The position numbers and the translations under genes were made by a program. Positions 27,744-36,913 of a stretch of DNA of 64,000 bases are shown here, piece by piece. The stretch's first letter is position 1. Every line of letters begins with the position of its first letter. The notes under the pieces were generated by a model. That model was given only the letters and a program-made list of their open reading frames with translations, had not been told where the DNA came from and did no database searches. Source of the stretch: Desulfonatronum thiodismutans (GTDB taxonomy: Bacteria; Desulfobacterota; Desulfovibrionia; Desulfovibrionales; Desulfonatronaceae); assembly GCF_000717475.1 (NCBI RefSeq), contig NZ_JPIK01000005.1:33688-97687 (forward strand). Reading direction: 5' to 3'.

Positions 27744-28925
27744 ATGGCCGTACGTGAACAAGTTTATGGATTTTTCATTCCCAGCGTGACGTTGATCGGC
27801 ATCGGCGCCCACAAGGAAATCCCCGCCAAGATCAAGGCCTTGGGCGGCAAGAAGCCCCTGCTGGTCACCGACAAGGGCATCACCGGAATCGGGATGACCG
27901 ACCAGATCGTGAAGCTGCTCAAGGACGCCAAGATGGACTGCGTGGTCTACGACGAGACCATCCCCAACCCCACGGACGACAACGTCCATGCCGGCGTGGA
28001 AGTCTACAAGAAAAACAAGTGCGACAGCCTGATCACCCTGGGCGGCGGCAGCTCCCACGACTGCGGCAAGGGCGTCGGCCTGGTCATCGCCAACGGTGGC
28101 AAGATTCACGATTTTGAGGGCGTGGACAAGTCCACCAAGCCCATGCCTCCGTATGTCGCCGTGAACACCACCGCCGGCACGGCTTCCGAAATGACCCGCT
28201 TCTGCATCATCACCGACACGTCCCGCAAGGTGAAGATGGCCATCGTGGACTGGCGCGTCACCCCGGGCGTGGCCGTTGACGATCCGCTGCTGATGATGGG
28301 CATGCCCCCGGCGCTGACCGCCGCCACCGGCATGGACGCCCTGACCCACGCCGTGGAAGCCTACGTTTCCACCATCGCCACCCCGATGACCGACGCCTGC
28401 GCCGAAAAGGCCATCGAACTGATCTTCCAGCACCTGCGTCCCGCCGTGGCCAACGGTCAGGACATCAATGCCCGCGAAGGCATGTGCTACGCCCAGTACC
28501 TGGCCGGCATGGCCTTTAACAACGCCAGCCTGGGCCACGTGCACGCCATGGCTCACCAGTTGGGTGGCTTCTACGACCTGCCCCACGGCGAGTGCAACGC
28601 CATCCTGTTGCCCCACGTGGAGAAGTTCAACCTGATCGCCAAGGTAGAGCGTTTCGCCAAGATGGCGCAGTTGATGGGCGAGAACATCGAGGGCCTGAGC
28701 CCGCGCGCCGCGGCGGAAAAGGCTCTGGACGCCATCAGGGAGCTTTCCGCCGACGTGGGCATCCCCTCCGGCCTGGTCGAACTGGGCAAGCGTTACGGAA
28801 AGAAGGTAAAGAAGGAAGACATCGCCGTGATGACCGGCAATGCCCAGAAGGACGCCTGCGGGTTCACCAACCCCCGGTGCCCCAAGGACGCCGACGTGGC
28901 CGCCATCTTCGAGGCCGCGCTGTAA
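27744..28925 (+). CDS. Iron-containing alcohol dehydrogenase (second copy)
   Basis: Group III NAD-dependent dehydrogenase, 393 residues, of the kind that oxidises ethanol in Desulfovibrio. GGGSSHDCGKG binds the nucleotide; metal ligands are in GMDALTHAVEAY, GHVHAMAHQLGG and LPHGECN. AAAGGATGG precedes the ATG. Codon usage is strongly C-ending and regular, as expected for a highly expressed gene. It is followed by a terminator, so much of its transcript is probably monocistronic, with hdrCBA downstream. The same adh-hdr-flx order is known from D. vulgaris. Confidence 0.96.
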   Translation: MAVREQVYGFFIPSVTLIGIGAHKEIPAKIKALGGKKPLLVTDKGITGIGMTDQIVKLLKDAKMDCVVYDETIPNPTDDNVHAGVEVYKKNKCDSLITLGGGSSHDCGKGVGLVIANGGKIHDFEGVDKSTKPMPPYVAVNTTAGTASEMTRFCIITDTSRKVKMAIVDWRVTPGVAVDDPLLMMGMPPALTAATGMDALTHAVEAYVSTIATPMTDACAEKAIELIFQHLRPAVANGQDINAREGMCYAQYLAGMAFNNASLGHVHAMAHQLGGFYDLPHGECNAILLPHVEKFNLIAKVERFAKMAQLMGENIEGLSPRAAAEKALDAIRELSADVGIPSGLVELGKRYGKKVKKEDIAVMTGNAQKDACGFTNPRCPKDADVAAIFEAAL

Positions 28926-28948
28926 GACTCGCTTTTATGGTTTGGTCG

Positions 28949-28985
28949 GGAAGGTCGGGCCGTTGGCTCGGCCTTCCTGGTTTTT
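28949..28985 (+). terminator. Terminator after adh2
   Basis: A 13-bp stem (GGAAGGTCGGGCC / GGCTCGGCCTTCC, two G-U pairs) with a 3-base loop, followed by TGGTTTTT. It lies 24 bases past the adh2 stop. Confidence 0.8.
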
Positions 28986-28988
28986 AGG

Positions 28989-29100
28989 GTTTTCACGGTT
29001 CAACGGTTGACATGAAAATTGCCGGACAACTGAAATATTCCGCCATCGTCAGCATGACTTGAATGGCTTGATTGAACCGTGAACCATTGAACCATGAACC
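28989..29100. repeat. Inverted GGTTCAACGG / TTGAACCGTG repeat cluster
   Basis: CACGGTTCAA at 28994-29003 is the exact complement of TTGAACCGTG at 29072-29081, with further GAACC words beside each (ACCATTGAACC, ATGAACC). A related stretch, GAACCGCTGAACC, occurs at 23681-23699. It looks like a short dispersed repeat rather than a specific operator. Confidence 0.45.
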
Positions 29101-29232
29101 TAAATCAGATCTCGAGGAGGTCCGGTCGTTGACGAAGTTTGTTCGGGTACGCTACCTGACTTGCTTTCAAGGGTCTGATCTCCTTTTCCTCTGATTCCCC
29201 CGCCAACCCTCCCTCCAAGGAGCCGAGAACAC

Positions 29233-29790
29233 ATGGAAGTCGTCGACATTCATGCTTCGTGCGATCACGAATTCATAGCCCAGGTCGAAGCGGAGAGCGA
29301 ACAAAAAGTCCGGCTCTGCTACCAGTGCGGCAACTGTACCGCCGGGTGTCCATACACCTTTGCCTACGACATTCCGGTCAGCCAGGTGATGCGTCTGCTG
29401 CAAGCCGGTCAGAAAGTGCGCCTGCTGTCCTGCAAGTCCATCTGGCTGTGCGCCACCTGCGAATCCTGCACAACTCGCTGTCCCAACGAAATCGACGTGG
29501 CTCGGATCATGGACGTGCTCCGGCACATGGCCCGACGCGAAGGCTACGCCACGGAGAAGAACGTAAAGACGTTCTGGGACACGTTTCTGGATTCCGTGGA
29601 AAAGCATGGCCGCGTCTTCGAGATGGGCCTGCTGGCGACGTACGTGGCCAAGACCGGTCGGTTCTGGACGGACATGGATCTTGGTCCGAAAATCCTGCCC
29701 AAAGGCAAGCTCTCCTTCAAACCCCATGAAATTCAAGGCAAGGACAAGGTCGCCGAGATTTTCAAACGCTTCAGGGAGACGCAGCAATGA
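29233..29790 (+). CDS. hdrC: Heterodisulfide reductase subunit C-like, HdrC
   Basis: Iron-sulfur subunit that passes electrons between HdrA and HdrB. 185 residues with two [4Fe-4S] motifs, CYQCGNCTAGCP near residue 33 and CATCESCTTRCP near residue 77. The N-terminal half resembles soluble HdrC of methanogens. AAGGAG precedes the ATG. The gene ends by overlapping hdrB (ATGA). Confidence 0.95.
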   Translation: MEVVDIHASCDHEFIAQVEAESEQKVRLCYQCGNCTAGCPYTFAYDIPVSQVMRLLQAGQKVRLLSCKSIWLCATCESCTTRCPNEIDVARIMDVLRHMARREGYATEKNVKTFWDTFLDSVEKHGRVFEMGLLATYVAKTGRFWTDMDLGPKILPKGKLSFKPHEIQGKDKVAEIFKRFRETQQ

Positions 29791-30731
29791 CCAAATACGC
29801 CTATTATCCCGGTTGTTCCGGACAGGGCACCTCCCAGGAGTACGACTCCTCCACCCGGGCGGTTTGTCGCGCCCTGGGCGTGAATCTCGTGGACATTCCG
29901 GATTGGAGCTGTTGCGGCTCCACCCCGGCGCATACCGTGGATCACCTGCTTTCCTCGGCCTTGGCGGCCCGGAACCTGGCCCTGGCCGAGGATATGGACG
30001 CGGCCGCGGTGATCACGCCTTGCCCGAGCTGTCTGACCAATCTGAAGGCCGCGGTGCACCGGATGAGCGACCGGGAGTTTCGCCTTCAAGTGAATAAGCT
30101 CCTGGACAAGCCCGTGGACCGCTCCACCCCGGTGAAGTCGGTATTGCAGGTCCTGGCCGAGGACGTGGGGTCCGATGCCGTGGCTGAAATGCTCCCGAAC
30201 AAACCCCTGGCCGGGCTGAAGCTCGCCCCGTACTACGGGTGCATCATGAACCGCCCTCCGGAGGTAATGCAGTTTGACGACCATGAGAATCCAACCGCCA
30301 TGGACAAGCTCATGGCCGCTCTCGGCGCGGAAGTTTTGCCGTTCCCATTGAAAGTAGAGTGCTGCGGCGCCTCTTTCGGCATTCCGCGTAAGGACATCGT
30401 GGCCAAGCTTTCCGGCAAGCTGCTGGAGGCGGCCGCGGGCCTCGGCGCCCATGCCGTGGTCACGGCCTGCCCGCTGTGTCAGATGAATTTGGATCTGCGT
30501 CAGGGACAGGCCTCCGCGGCCATGGGGCGCAAATTTCAGCTGCCCGTGTTCTACTATACGCAGTTGCTTGGTCTGGCCCTGGGTATTCCGCAGAGCGAAC
30601 TGGGATTGTCCAAGCTCTGCGTCAATCCCCGGCTGGCTCTTGATGCCATGTACGCGGCACAAGCCGAGAAGCGGGAGCGGGAAGCCAAAAGCGAGGCCGA
30701 CAAGCAAACCCTCAAGGCCAAGGCCGCCTAG
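29787..30731 (+). CDS. hdrB: Heterodisulfide reductase subunit B-like, HdrB
   Basis: Catalytic disulfide-reducing subunit, 314 residues, with two CCG domains: YYPGCSGQG ... SCCGSTPAH in the N-terminal half and ECCGASFG ... CPLCQMN in the C-terminal half. These bind the non-cubane clusters in HdrB. In sulfate reducers the likely partner is the DsrC trisulfide/disulfide, not CoM-CoB; this is inferred from the literature on the family. It overlaps hdrC and is followed by a 92-base gap with a repeat remnant before hdrA. Confidence 0.95.
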   Translation: MTKYAYYPGCSGQGTSQEYDSSTRAVCRALGVNLVDIPDWSCCGSTPAHTVDHLLSSALAARNLALAEDMDAAAVITPCPSCLTNLKAAVHRMSDREFRLQVNKLLDKPVDRSTPVKSVLQVLAEDVGSDAVAEMLPNKPLAGLKLAPYYGCIMNRPPEVMQFDDHENPTAMDKLMAALGAEVLPFPLKVECCGASFGIPRKDIVAKLSGKLLEAAAGLGAHAVVTACPLCQMNLDLRQGQASAAMGRKFQLPVFYYTQLLGLALGIPQSELGLSKLCVNPRLALDAMYAAQAEKREREAKSEADKQTLKAKAA

Positions 30732-30732
30732 T

Positions 30733-30769
30733 TGTCCGTTGGACTTGGGATTTTTGAACGAACAGCAAG
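30733..30769. repeat. Partial copy of the long hairpin element
   Basis: CTTGGGATTTTTGAACGAAC here closely matches the right arm of the element at 23533-23658. The left part has TCCGTTGGA in place of the inner stem, so the copy appears truncated or rearranged. It lies between hdrB and hdrA. Confidence 0.55.
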
Positions 30770-30823
30770 ATACGGTTTTTTCAACACTCAGCTGGAGCGT
30801 AGGGCGAAGCTGGAGGAACGTTC

Positions 30824-32782
30824 ATGAAGATCGGAGTTTTCATCTGTCATTGCGGCAGCAATATCGGTGGAACGGTGGACGCGGCCAAGGTCGCCGAGGC
30901 CGCTCGCGCCTTTCCCGACGTGGTTTTCACGTCGGATACCATGTACGCCTGTTCCGAGCCGGGACAGGACGGAATCATCCAGGCCATCAAGGACAACCAA
31001 CTCGACGGCGTGGTGGTGTCCTCCTGCACGCCCAGGATGCACGAGCCCACGTTCCGGCGCACCGTGGAACGGGCAGGGCTGAACCGGTTTATGTTCGAGA
31101 TGGCCAACATCCGCGAGCACGTCTCCTGGATCGGCAAGGACAAGGAAGCGAACACCAACAAGGCCATCGAGCTGACCGGCATCGCCGTGGAAAAGCTGCG
31201 CCAGGACCAGCCCCTGTTCGCCAAGCAGTTCGACATCAACAAGCGGGTTATGGTCATCGGCGGCGGCGTGGCCGGGATTCAGGCCGCCCTGGACTGTGCC
31301 GACGGGGACCGGGAAGTGGTCCTGGTGGAGCGCGAATCTACCATTGGCGGCAAGATGGCCAAGCTGGACAAGACCTTTCCCACCGTGGACTGCAGCAGCT
31401 GCATCCTCGGCCCGAAGATGGTGGACGTGGCCCAGCATTCCAAGATCAAGCTTTACGCCATGTCCGAGGTGGAGGAGATCTCGGGCTACGTGGGCAACTT
31501 CGAGGTCAAGATCAAGCGCAAGGCCCCCTACGTGAACTGGGAATTGTGCACCGGATGCGGTCTGTGCATGGAGAAGTGTCCGAGCAAAAAATCCAAGGAT
31601 CGCTTTAACGAACAGGTGGGCACGACCACGGCCATCAACATCCCCTTTCCCCAGGCCATTCCCAAAAAAGCCGTGATCGACCCGAAATTCTGCATCAAGC
31701 TCACCAAGGGCAAGTGCGGAATCTGCGCCAAGGTCTGTCCGACCAAGGCCATTGTCTTTGATCAACAGGAAGAGATTGTCAGCGAAAGCGTCGGGGCCAT
31801 CGTCGCGGCCACGGGATATGACCTGTTCGACATCAGCAAGTACGGCGAATATGGCGGCGGACGTCTGCCGGACGTGATCACCGGGATGCAATACGAGCGA
31901 CTGCTTTCAGCCTCCGGGCCTACGGGCGGGCACGTCAAGCGGCCTTCCGACGGCAAGGAACCCAAGACCATCGTCTTCGTGCAGTGCGTCGGCTCCCGGG
32001 ACAAGAGCGTGGACCGGCCCTACTGTTCGGGGTTCTGCTGCATGTACACGGCCAAGCAGGCCATCCTGACCAAGGACCACATCCCGGATTCCACCTCCTA
32101 TGTCTTTTACATGGACATCCGCGCGCCGGGAAAGATGTACGACGAGTTCACCCGCCGGGCCATGGAGGAATACGGCACCCAGTACGTCCGGGGCCGGGTT
32201 TCCATGATCTATCCCAAGGGCGACAAACTGCTGGTCCGTGGCGCGGATACCCTGATGGGCACGCAGGTGGAAGTTGAGGCCGATCTTGTGGTCCTGGCCG
32301 CCGGGGCCGAGGCCTCTGTCGGCGCACCGCAGTTGGCGGAAAAGCTGCGCATTTCCTACGACAAATACGGCTTCTTCATGGAGAGCCACCCCAAGCTGCG
32401 GCCCGTGGAGACCAACACCGCCGGGGTGTACCTGGCCGGAGCCTGCCAGGGTCCGAAGGATATCCCGGCCTCCGTGGCCCAGGGCAGCGCCGCCGCGGCC
32501 AAGGTTCTGGCCTTGTTCGCCAAGGACAAGCTGGAAAACGATCCGATGATATCCTTCGTGGACATCAAGAGGTGCGTTGGCTGCGGCAAGTGCGTCCAGG
32601 TCTGTCCCTTTGGCGCGATCAAGGAAGTGGACTTCCGGGGCGAGCCCAAGGCCGAGGTTATTGAAACCGTCTGTCAGGGCTGCGGCCTGTGTACCGCCAC
32701 TTGTCCCCAGGGCGCGATCCAGCTCTCCCATTTTACCGACAACCAGATTCTCGCCGAGGTGAACGCCTTATGTCAGCTCTAG
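30824..32782 (+). CDS. hdrA: Heterodisulfide reductase subunit A-like flavoprotein, HdrA
   Basis: The flavin-containing, probably electron-bifurcating subunit, 652 residues. It has an N-terminal Cys motif (FICHCGSN), the FAD-binding VIGGGVAGIQAALD at about 142, VDCSSCILGPKM near 190, two cluster motifs near 240-300 (CTGCGLCMEKCP, CGICAKVCP) and two ferredoxin motifs at the C-terminus (CVGCGKCVQVCP, CQGCGLCTATCP). GGAGG precedes the ATG. Its 3' end overlaps flxD by 13 bases. It would confurcate or bifurcate electrons between NADH (via Flx), ferredoxin and HdrB. Confidence 0.96.
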   Translation: MKIGVFICHCGSNIGGTVDAAKVAEAARAFPDVVFTSDTMYACSEPGQDGIIQAIKDNQLDGVVVSSCTPRMHEPTFRRTVERAGLNRFMFEMANIREHVSWIGKDKEANTNKAIELTGIAVEKLRQDQPLFAKQFDINKRVMVIGGGVAGIQAALDCADGDREVVLVERESTIGGKMAKLDKTFPTVDCSSCILGPKMVDVAQHSKIKLYAMSEVEEISGYVGNFEVKIKRKAPYVNWELCTGCGLCMEKCPSKKSKDRFNEQVGTTTAINIPFPQAIPKKAVIDPKFCIKLTKGKCGICAKVCPTKAIVFDQQEEIVSESVGAIVAATGYDLFDISKYGEYGGGRLPDVITGMQYERLLSASGPTGGHVKRPSDGKEPKTIVFVQCVGSRDKSVDRPYCSGFCCMYTAKQAILTKDHIPDSTSYVFYMDIRAPGKMYDEFTRRAMEEYGTQYVRGRVSMIYPKGDKLLVRGADTLMGTQVEVEADLVVLAAGAEASVGAPQLAEKLRISYDKYGFFMESHPKLRPVETNTAGVYLAGACQGPKDIPASVAQGSAAAAKVLALFAKDKLENDPMISFVDIKRCVGCGKCVQVCPFGAIKEVDFRGEPKAEVIETVCQGCGLCTATCPQGAIQLSHFTDNQILAEVNALCQL

Positions 32783-33228
32783 CCGGAAAAGAACTTCGAA
32801 TCGTTGGCTTTTTGTGCAACTGGTGCTCCTACGGCGGAGCGGACACGGCCGGAGTGGGGCGGTTTTCCCAGCCCACGGACCTGCGAATCATCCGCGTGCC
32901 CTGTTCGGGCCGGATCAATCCCCTGTTCGTGGCCAAGACGCTGCTCTCCGGTGCGGACGGCGTTCTGGTATCCGGCTGTCACCCCCGGGATTGCCACTAT
33001 GCCGAGGGCAATTTCTACGCCCGCCGTCGGCTGGAAGTTTTCAAGAGGCTTTTGCCGACAATGGGCATCGATCCGGACCGGTTCGAGTACACCTGGGTTT
33101 CCGCGTCCGAAGGGCAACGGTGGCAGAAGGTGGTGACCACCTTCACGGAGCAGATTCACAAGCTCGGCCCGGCACCCCGGTTCGGCTTGGCCCACGAACA
33201 GAACCCGGCAACCGCGGCGGCGTGCTAA
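32770..33228 (+). CDS. flxD: MvhD-like electron transfer protein FlxD
   Basis: A 152-residue member of the MvhD family that links HdrA to its electron donor through a [2Fe-2S] cluster. Conserved Cys residues lie in VGFLCNWCSYGGAD, RVPCSGRI and VSGCHPRDCHY. I chose the ATG at 32770, inside the end of hdrA, because the family begins there and the upstream frame is the shadow of hdrA. Order hdrA-flxD matches the D. vulgaris cluster. Confidence 0.93.
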   Translation: MSALAGKELRIVGFLCNWCSYGGADTAGVGRFSQPTDLRIIRVPCSGRINPLFVAKTLLSGADGVLVSGCHPRDCHYAEGNFYARRRLEVFKRLLPTMGIDPDRFEYTWVSASEGQRWQKVVTTFTEQIHKLGPAPRFGLAHEQNPATAAAC

Positions 33229-33239
33229 GGAGCGCAACA

Positions 33240-34196
33240 GTGACGATTCTCACGCAACTCAAGGAACAGATCACGGCGCAACTGCCGAAGCTGGACATGG
33301 TCATCGGCTGGGAGCGGGGCTACGACGCGCTGCACGCCACGCCCTTGTTCATGCGCTCCGTGGAAGACGTGGAGCGGCTGCAAATCGGGCCCCTGGCCGT
33401 GCACAACACCGCGACCTACCTCACGGGCTTGAAAAACAAGAAGGTCGGACTGGTGGTCAAGGGCTGCGACAGTCGGGCCGTGATCCAGTTGCAGCAGGAA
33501 GGATTGATCAACCGCGAGAACGTGGTGGTCTTCGGCTTTCCCTGCGACGGGGTGGTGGACCTGACCAAGCTGCGCCACCATATCGGCGATATCGGCCGGG
33601 TCAAGGAGGTCAAGGCCTCATCCTCGGAATTGCAATTGACCCTGGACGGCCAGGAGCAGCAGGTGACCTTGGCCGACGTTCTGGCGGACAAGTGTACCCG
33701 TTGCCGCTTTCCCAACGCCCTGGTCCACGATCACTTCGCGGGCGCGCCCCGGGAAGCCCATGCCGCGAGCGACGACTACGCCGACGTTCAGGCTTTCGAA
33801 TCACAGCCCCTGGAAGCCCGGTTCGAGCATTGGAAGCAGGAAATGAGCCGCTGCATCCGGTGCTACGCCTGCCGCAACGCCTGCCCGATGTGCGTCTGCC
33901 GGGACCACTGCGTGGCCCAGAGCCGTGATCCGCACTGGGTGACCCAGGAGGACGCGGTTCGGGAAAAATGGTTGTTCCAGGTAATCCACGCCATGCACTT
34001 GGCCGGGCGTTGCGTGGAATGCGGGGAGTGCCAGCGGGCCTGTCCGGTGGACATCCCGATCCTGGCGCTGAAGCGCAAGCTGAACAAGGAAATCAAGGAA
34101 GTTTTCAACCACGATGCCGGTGTTGATCCCAACGCAATACCGCCATTGCTCTCCTTCCAGGTGGAAGAGGAGAACATCAACGAGCGAGGTTGGTGA
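33240..34196 (+). CDS. flxC: FlxC-like iron-sulfur protein
   Basis: Probable subunit of the NADH-oxidising Flx module. 318 residues: an FrhB/FdhB-like N-terminal part (VGLVVKGCDSRAVIQL, FGFPCDGVVD), then ferredoxin-like motifs CIRCYACRNACPMCVC near 210 and CVECGECQRACP near 260. The start is GTG at 33240, preceded by AAGGAG; the longer frame upstream overlaps flxD. The stop overlaps the flxB start (GTGATG). The letter C follows the known order flxDCBA. Confidence 0.87.
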   Translation: MTILTQLKEQITAQLPKLDMVIGWERGYDALHATPLFMRSVEDVERLQIGPLAVHNTATYLTGLKNKKVGLVVKGCDSRAVIQLQQEGLINRENVVVFGFPCDGVVDLTKLRHHIGDIGRVKEVKASSSELQLTLDGQEQQVTLADVLADKCTRCRFPNALVHDHFAGAPREAHAASDDYADVQAFESQPLEARFEHWKQEMSRCIRCYACRNACPMCVCRDHCVAQSRDPHWVTQEDAVREKWLFQVIHAMHLAGRCVECGECQRACPVDIPILALKRKLNKEIKEVFNHDAGVDPNAIPPLLSFQVEEENINERGW

Positions 34197-35266
34197 TGGC
34201 CGAGGCCAAATTCATAGCAAACGACAAGCTGACGGCCTGGCTGGACGAATTGTCCGCGACGATGCGGGTGCTCGCTCCGGCCAGACAAGGCGACGCGGTG
34301 GTCTTTGCCCCGTATGTCGCGGGCCAGAATGTGGAATTGGGACAGGAGGCAACGGCCCCGCCCAAAAGCGCCGTCTTCCCGGCCAGCGAGGATCTGCTGC
34401 GCTACGACTACCGCAAGAACCCGGAAGACCTGGGTCAGGTGGACGTGGAGCTGTTTCCGACTATTACTCCGGAGCCTACCCTGGTTTTCGGTTCCCGGCC
34501 CTGCGGCGCGCGGGGATTCCTGATTTTTGACCGGGTTTATGACGGCGCGAAGTACAAAGACCCGTACTATCTGGCCCGCAGGGAAGCCACGGTGTTTGCC
34601 ACGATAGCCTGCCTCCAAACCGAGAACGCCTGTTTTTGTCACAGTGTGGGCTCAGCTCCGGGGGATGCGACGGGTTCGGATTTGTTGCTGACGCCCCTGG
34701 ATGACGGATACGCGGTGGAGGCGGTCAGCAAGAAGGGCGAAGCCCTGCTGGGCAGCTCCCTGCTCGCGGCCGGGAAGAAAAAGGCCGCTCAGGCCAAGAA
34801 GCTGCGGGAGCAGGCCCTGAAAGACATGGGCGAACCGCAAGACTTCGGTCCGGCCAAGGACAAACTGCTGGCGCTGTTCGACGACATGGGGTTCTGGGAG
34901 GACGTCTCGGCCAAGTGTATCAGTTGCGGGGCCTGCACCTATCTCTGCCCCACCTGTTACTGTTTCAACATCACCGACGAAAATGCGGGGTTGACCGGCC
35001 GGCGGGTGCGCTCCTGGGACAACTGCATGTCCTTTCAGTTCACTCTGGAAGCCAGCGGTCACAACCCCCGCCCCACCAAGGCCCATCGCCTGAAGAACCG
35101 GGTCGGGCACAAGTTCAGCTACTATCCGGCCCTGCATGAGGGGATCATCGCCTGTTGCGGTTGCGGCCGGTGCATCAAAAGCTGTCCCGTGAGCGTGGAC
35201 ATCCGGGAAATCGTGACCAAGGCCATGGCCCATGAACCACCGGCTGTCGAGGAGGCCGCGAAATGA
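34196..35266 (+). CDS. flxB: FlxB-like iron-sulfur protein
   Basis: A 356-residue protein resembling the 4Fe-4S dicluster subunits of anaerobic sulfite reductase (AsrA) and of NAD(P)-linked hydrogenases. Cluster motifs are CISCGACTYLCPTCYC near 242 and CCGCGRCIKSCP near 321; CACFCHS-type residues occur near 147-152. It probably connects FlxA with FlxC/FlxD. The ATG at 34196 overlaps the flxC stop, and its end overlaps the flxA start by 4 bases. Confidence 0.88.
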   Translation: MAEAKFIANDKLTAWLDELSATMRVLAPARQGDAVVFAPYVAGQNVELGQEATAPPKSAVFPASEDLLRYDYRKNPEDLGQVDVELFPTITPEPTLVFGSRPCGARGFLIFDRVYDGAKYKDPYYLARREATVFATIACLQTENACFCHSVGSAPGDATGSDLLLTPLDDGYAVEAVSKKGEALLGSSLLAAGKKKAAQAKKLREQALKDMGEPQDFGPAKDKLLALFDDMGFWEDVSAKCISCGACTYLCPTCYCFNITDENAGLTGRRVRSWDNCMSFQFTLEASGHNPRPTKAHRLKNRVGHKFSYYPALHEGIIACCGCGRCIKSCPVSVDIREIVTKAMAHEPPAVEEAAK

Positions 35267-36120
35267 CCCAGAACCCGAAACAGTCGCCGCTGATGGCCAA
35301 TCCCTATCTACCGGAGATCGGCACGATCATCGAGACGATCCAGGAAACGCACAACATCAAAACTTTCCGGATCGTCCTGGGCAGTGAAGAGCGGATGCAA
35401 AACTTCCACTACGAGCCGGGTCAGGTGGGGCAACTCTCCGTGTTCGGCATCGGCGAGGCCACCTTTGTGATCAACTCCCCGCCCACGCGCAAGGAGTACC
35501 TGCAATTCAGCGTGATGCGCGCCGGCGAGGTGACCGCCAAGCTGCATTCCCTGTCCAAGGGCGACCGGATCGGCGTGCGCGCCCCGCTGGGCAATCACTT
35601 CCCCTATGAGTCCATGAAGGGCAAGGACGTCGTCTTCATCGGCGGCGGAATCGGCATGGCTCCGCTGCGCACCCTGCTCCTCTTCATGCTGGACAACCGC
35701 GAGGACTACGGCAAGATCAGCGTGCTGTACGGCGCGCGCAGCCCCCAGGACATGGCTTTCAGCTACGAACTGCCCGAATGGCTGGAGCGCAAGGACATGG
35801 AGACCGTGCTGACCATCGACCGGGAGGCTGAAGGCTGGGAGCACAAGGTCGGGCTGATCCCCAACGTGCTCCTGGAGATGGCCCCCAAGCCCAAGAAGAC
35901 CATGGCCGTGACCTGCGGCCCGCCGATCATGATCAAGTTCACCCTTCAGGCCCTGAAGAAACTGGGTTTCAAGGACGACCAGATCGTCACCACCCTGGAA
36001 AAGCGCATGAAGTGCGGCGTGGGCATCTGCGGACGCTGCAACATCGGCACGAAATACGTTTGCGTGGACGGGCCGGTGTTTACCTACGAACAATTGCGCG
36101 AACTGCCCAATGAACTTTGA
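35263..36120 (+). CDS. flxA: FAD/NAD(P)-binding oxidoreductase FlxA
   Basis: NADH-oxidising entry point of Flx-Hdr, 285 residues of the ferredoxin-NADP reductase/PyrK type. The FAD-binding domain is about 15-115 (VMRAGEVTAKL), the NAD-binding domain about 115-240 (FIGGGIGMAPLRTLL), and a C-terminal [2Fe-2S] motif is CGVGICGRCNIG. It overlaps flxB by 4 bases and ends the hdrCBA-flxDCBA set. A ferritin-like gene follows after 53 bases. Confidence 0.94.
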   Translation: MTQNPKQSPLMANPYLPEIGTIIETIQETHNIKTFRIVLGSEERMQNFHYEPGQVGQLSVFGIGEATFVINSPPTRKEYLQFSVMRAGEVTAKLHSLSKGDRIGVRAPLGNHFPYESMKGKDVVFIGGGIGMAPLRTLLLFMLDNREDYGKISVLYGARSPQDMAFSYELPEWLERKDMETVLTIDREAEGWEHKVGLIPNVLLEMAPKPKKTMAVTCGPPIMIKFTLQALKKLGFKDDQIVTTLEKRMKCGVGICGRCNIGTKYVCVDGPVFTYEQLRELPNEL

Positions 36121-36173
36121 TCCGGGCGCGCTCGGTTTTGGCTTGCGACGGATTTGAACCAAGGAGAGAGCCA

Positions 36174-36644
36174 ATGGCTGGATTTTTTCAGGCGGCCGAA
36201 ATTGCCGAAGCCGCCGTGACTATCGAACAACAGGGGCAGGCCTTTTACGTCAACGCGGCCCAGGCCGCGAAGAACCCGGACGTGAAGGACTTCTTTCTAT
36301 TCTTTGCCAAGGAAGAAGCCCGGCACGAACAAATTTTCCAGCAGCTCAAGGACAGGCTGGGCAAGGTCGAATTGCCGGCGTGGAGCACGACGGAAGAGTA
36401 CGGGATGTACTTGCGAGCCCTTATCGATTCCCATTCGATCTTTTCTCCGGAACTGCAAAAAAGATTGGCCGAAGCCGCCAGTGAAAACGAGGCTGTTCGT
36501 CTGGCCATGGGCTTTGAAAAGGACACTATCCTGTTTTTCATGGAGATGAAGGAACTGGTTCCGGATTCAGAAAAGAAGTTCGTGCAGCAGTGCATCGACG
36601 AGGAACGCTCGCACTTGCGTCAGCTTTCGAAAATGCTGGCGTAG
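36174..36644 (+). CDS. Ferritin-like/rubrerythrin-family diiron protein
   Basis: A 156-residue four-helix protein with diiron ligands in EEARHEQ and DEERSHLRQL and upstream Glu residues (IEQQGQAFY). There is no rubredoxin domain, so it is an erythrin-like peroxidase or an iron/oxygen-handling protein rather than full rubrerythrin. AAGGAGAG precedes the ATG. It follows flxA and may share its transcript; that would give the oxygen-sensitive complex some protection (inference). Confidence 0.88.
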   Translation: MAGFFQAAEIAEAAVTIEQQGQAFYVNAAQAAKNPDVKDFFLFFAKEEARHEQIFQQLKDRLGKVELPAWSTTEEYGMYLRALIDSHSIFSPELQKRLAEAASENEAVRLAMGFEKDTILFFMEMKELVPDSEKKFVQQCIDEERSHLRQLSKMLA

Positions 36645-36800
36645 CGAGCGGTTCCCGCCCCCTCGTCCTTTAGGTCTTTTGCCGGATTCCTTGAATTTGT
36701 GAGCGTGCACGAGGACGAGGACGATATATTCTGGCTAACCGTTGGATTGATTTGCGTTTGAGCCGGACGCTGCGACTCGGGGCTGGCTGCCCAGCTGTTT

Positions 36801-36821
36801 ACATCCCGGTGATCGGGACGT
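36801..36821. promoter_or_regulatory. Dyad upstream of aor
   Basis: ACATCCCG and CGGGACGT with a 5-base centre, one mismatched pair, about 92 bases before the aor start. It could be an operator. No promoter hexamers could be assigned next to it with confidence. Confidence 0.35.
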
Positions 36822-36913
36822 AAATTGGACCTGCTGGATGGATATTCGGCGGTCCGGGGATTTGGCGGAGTGTTTTTTTGCTTGCAGGCATAACATATCA
36901 AGGAGGTTCTTCG

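Larger units (their letters stand above)
28926..29232. other. Region between adh2 and hdrC
   Basis: About 307 bases that hold the adh2 terminator, an inverted repeat family with GAACC/GGTTC words (28989-29100), and the leader of hdrC ending in AAGGAG. No convincing promoter hexamers were found for hdrC, although TTGACG near 29129 is a candidate -35. Confidence 0.5.
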
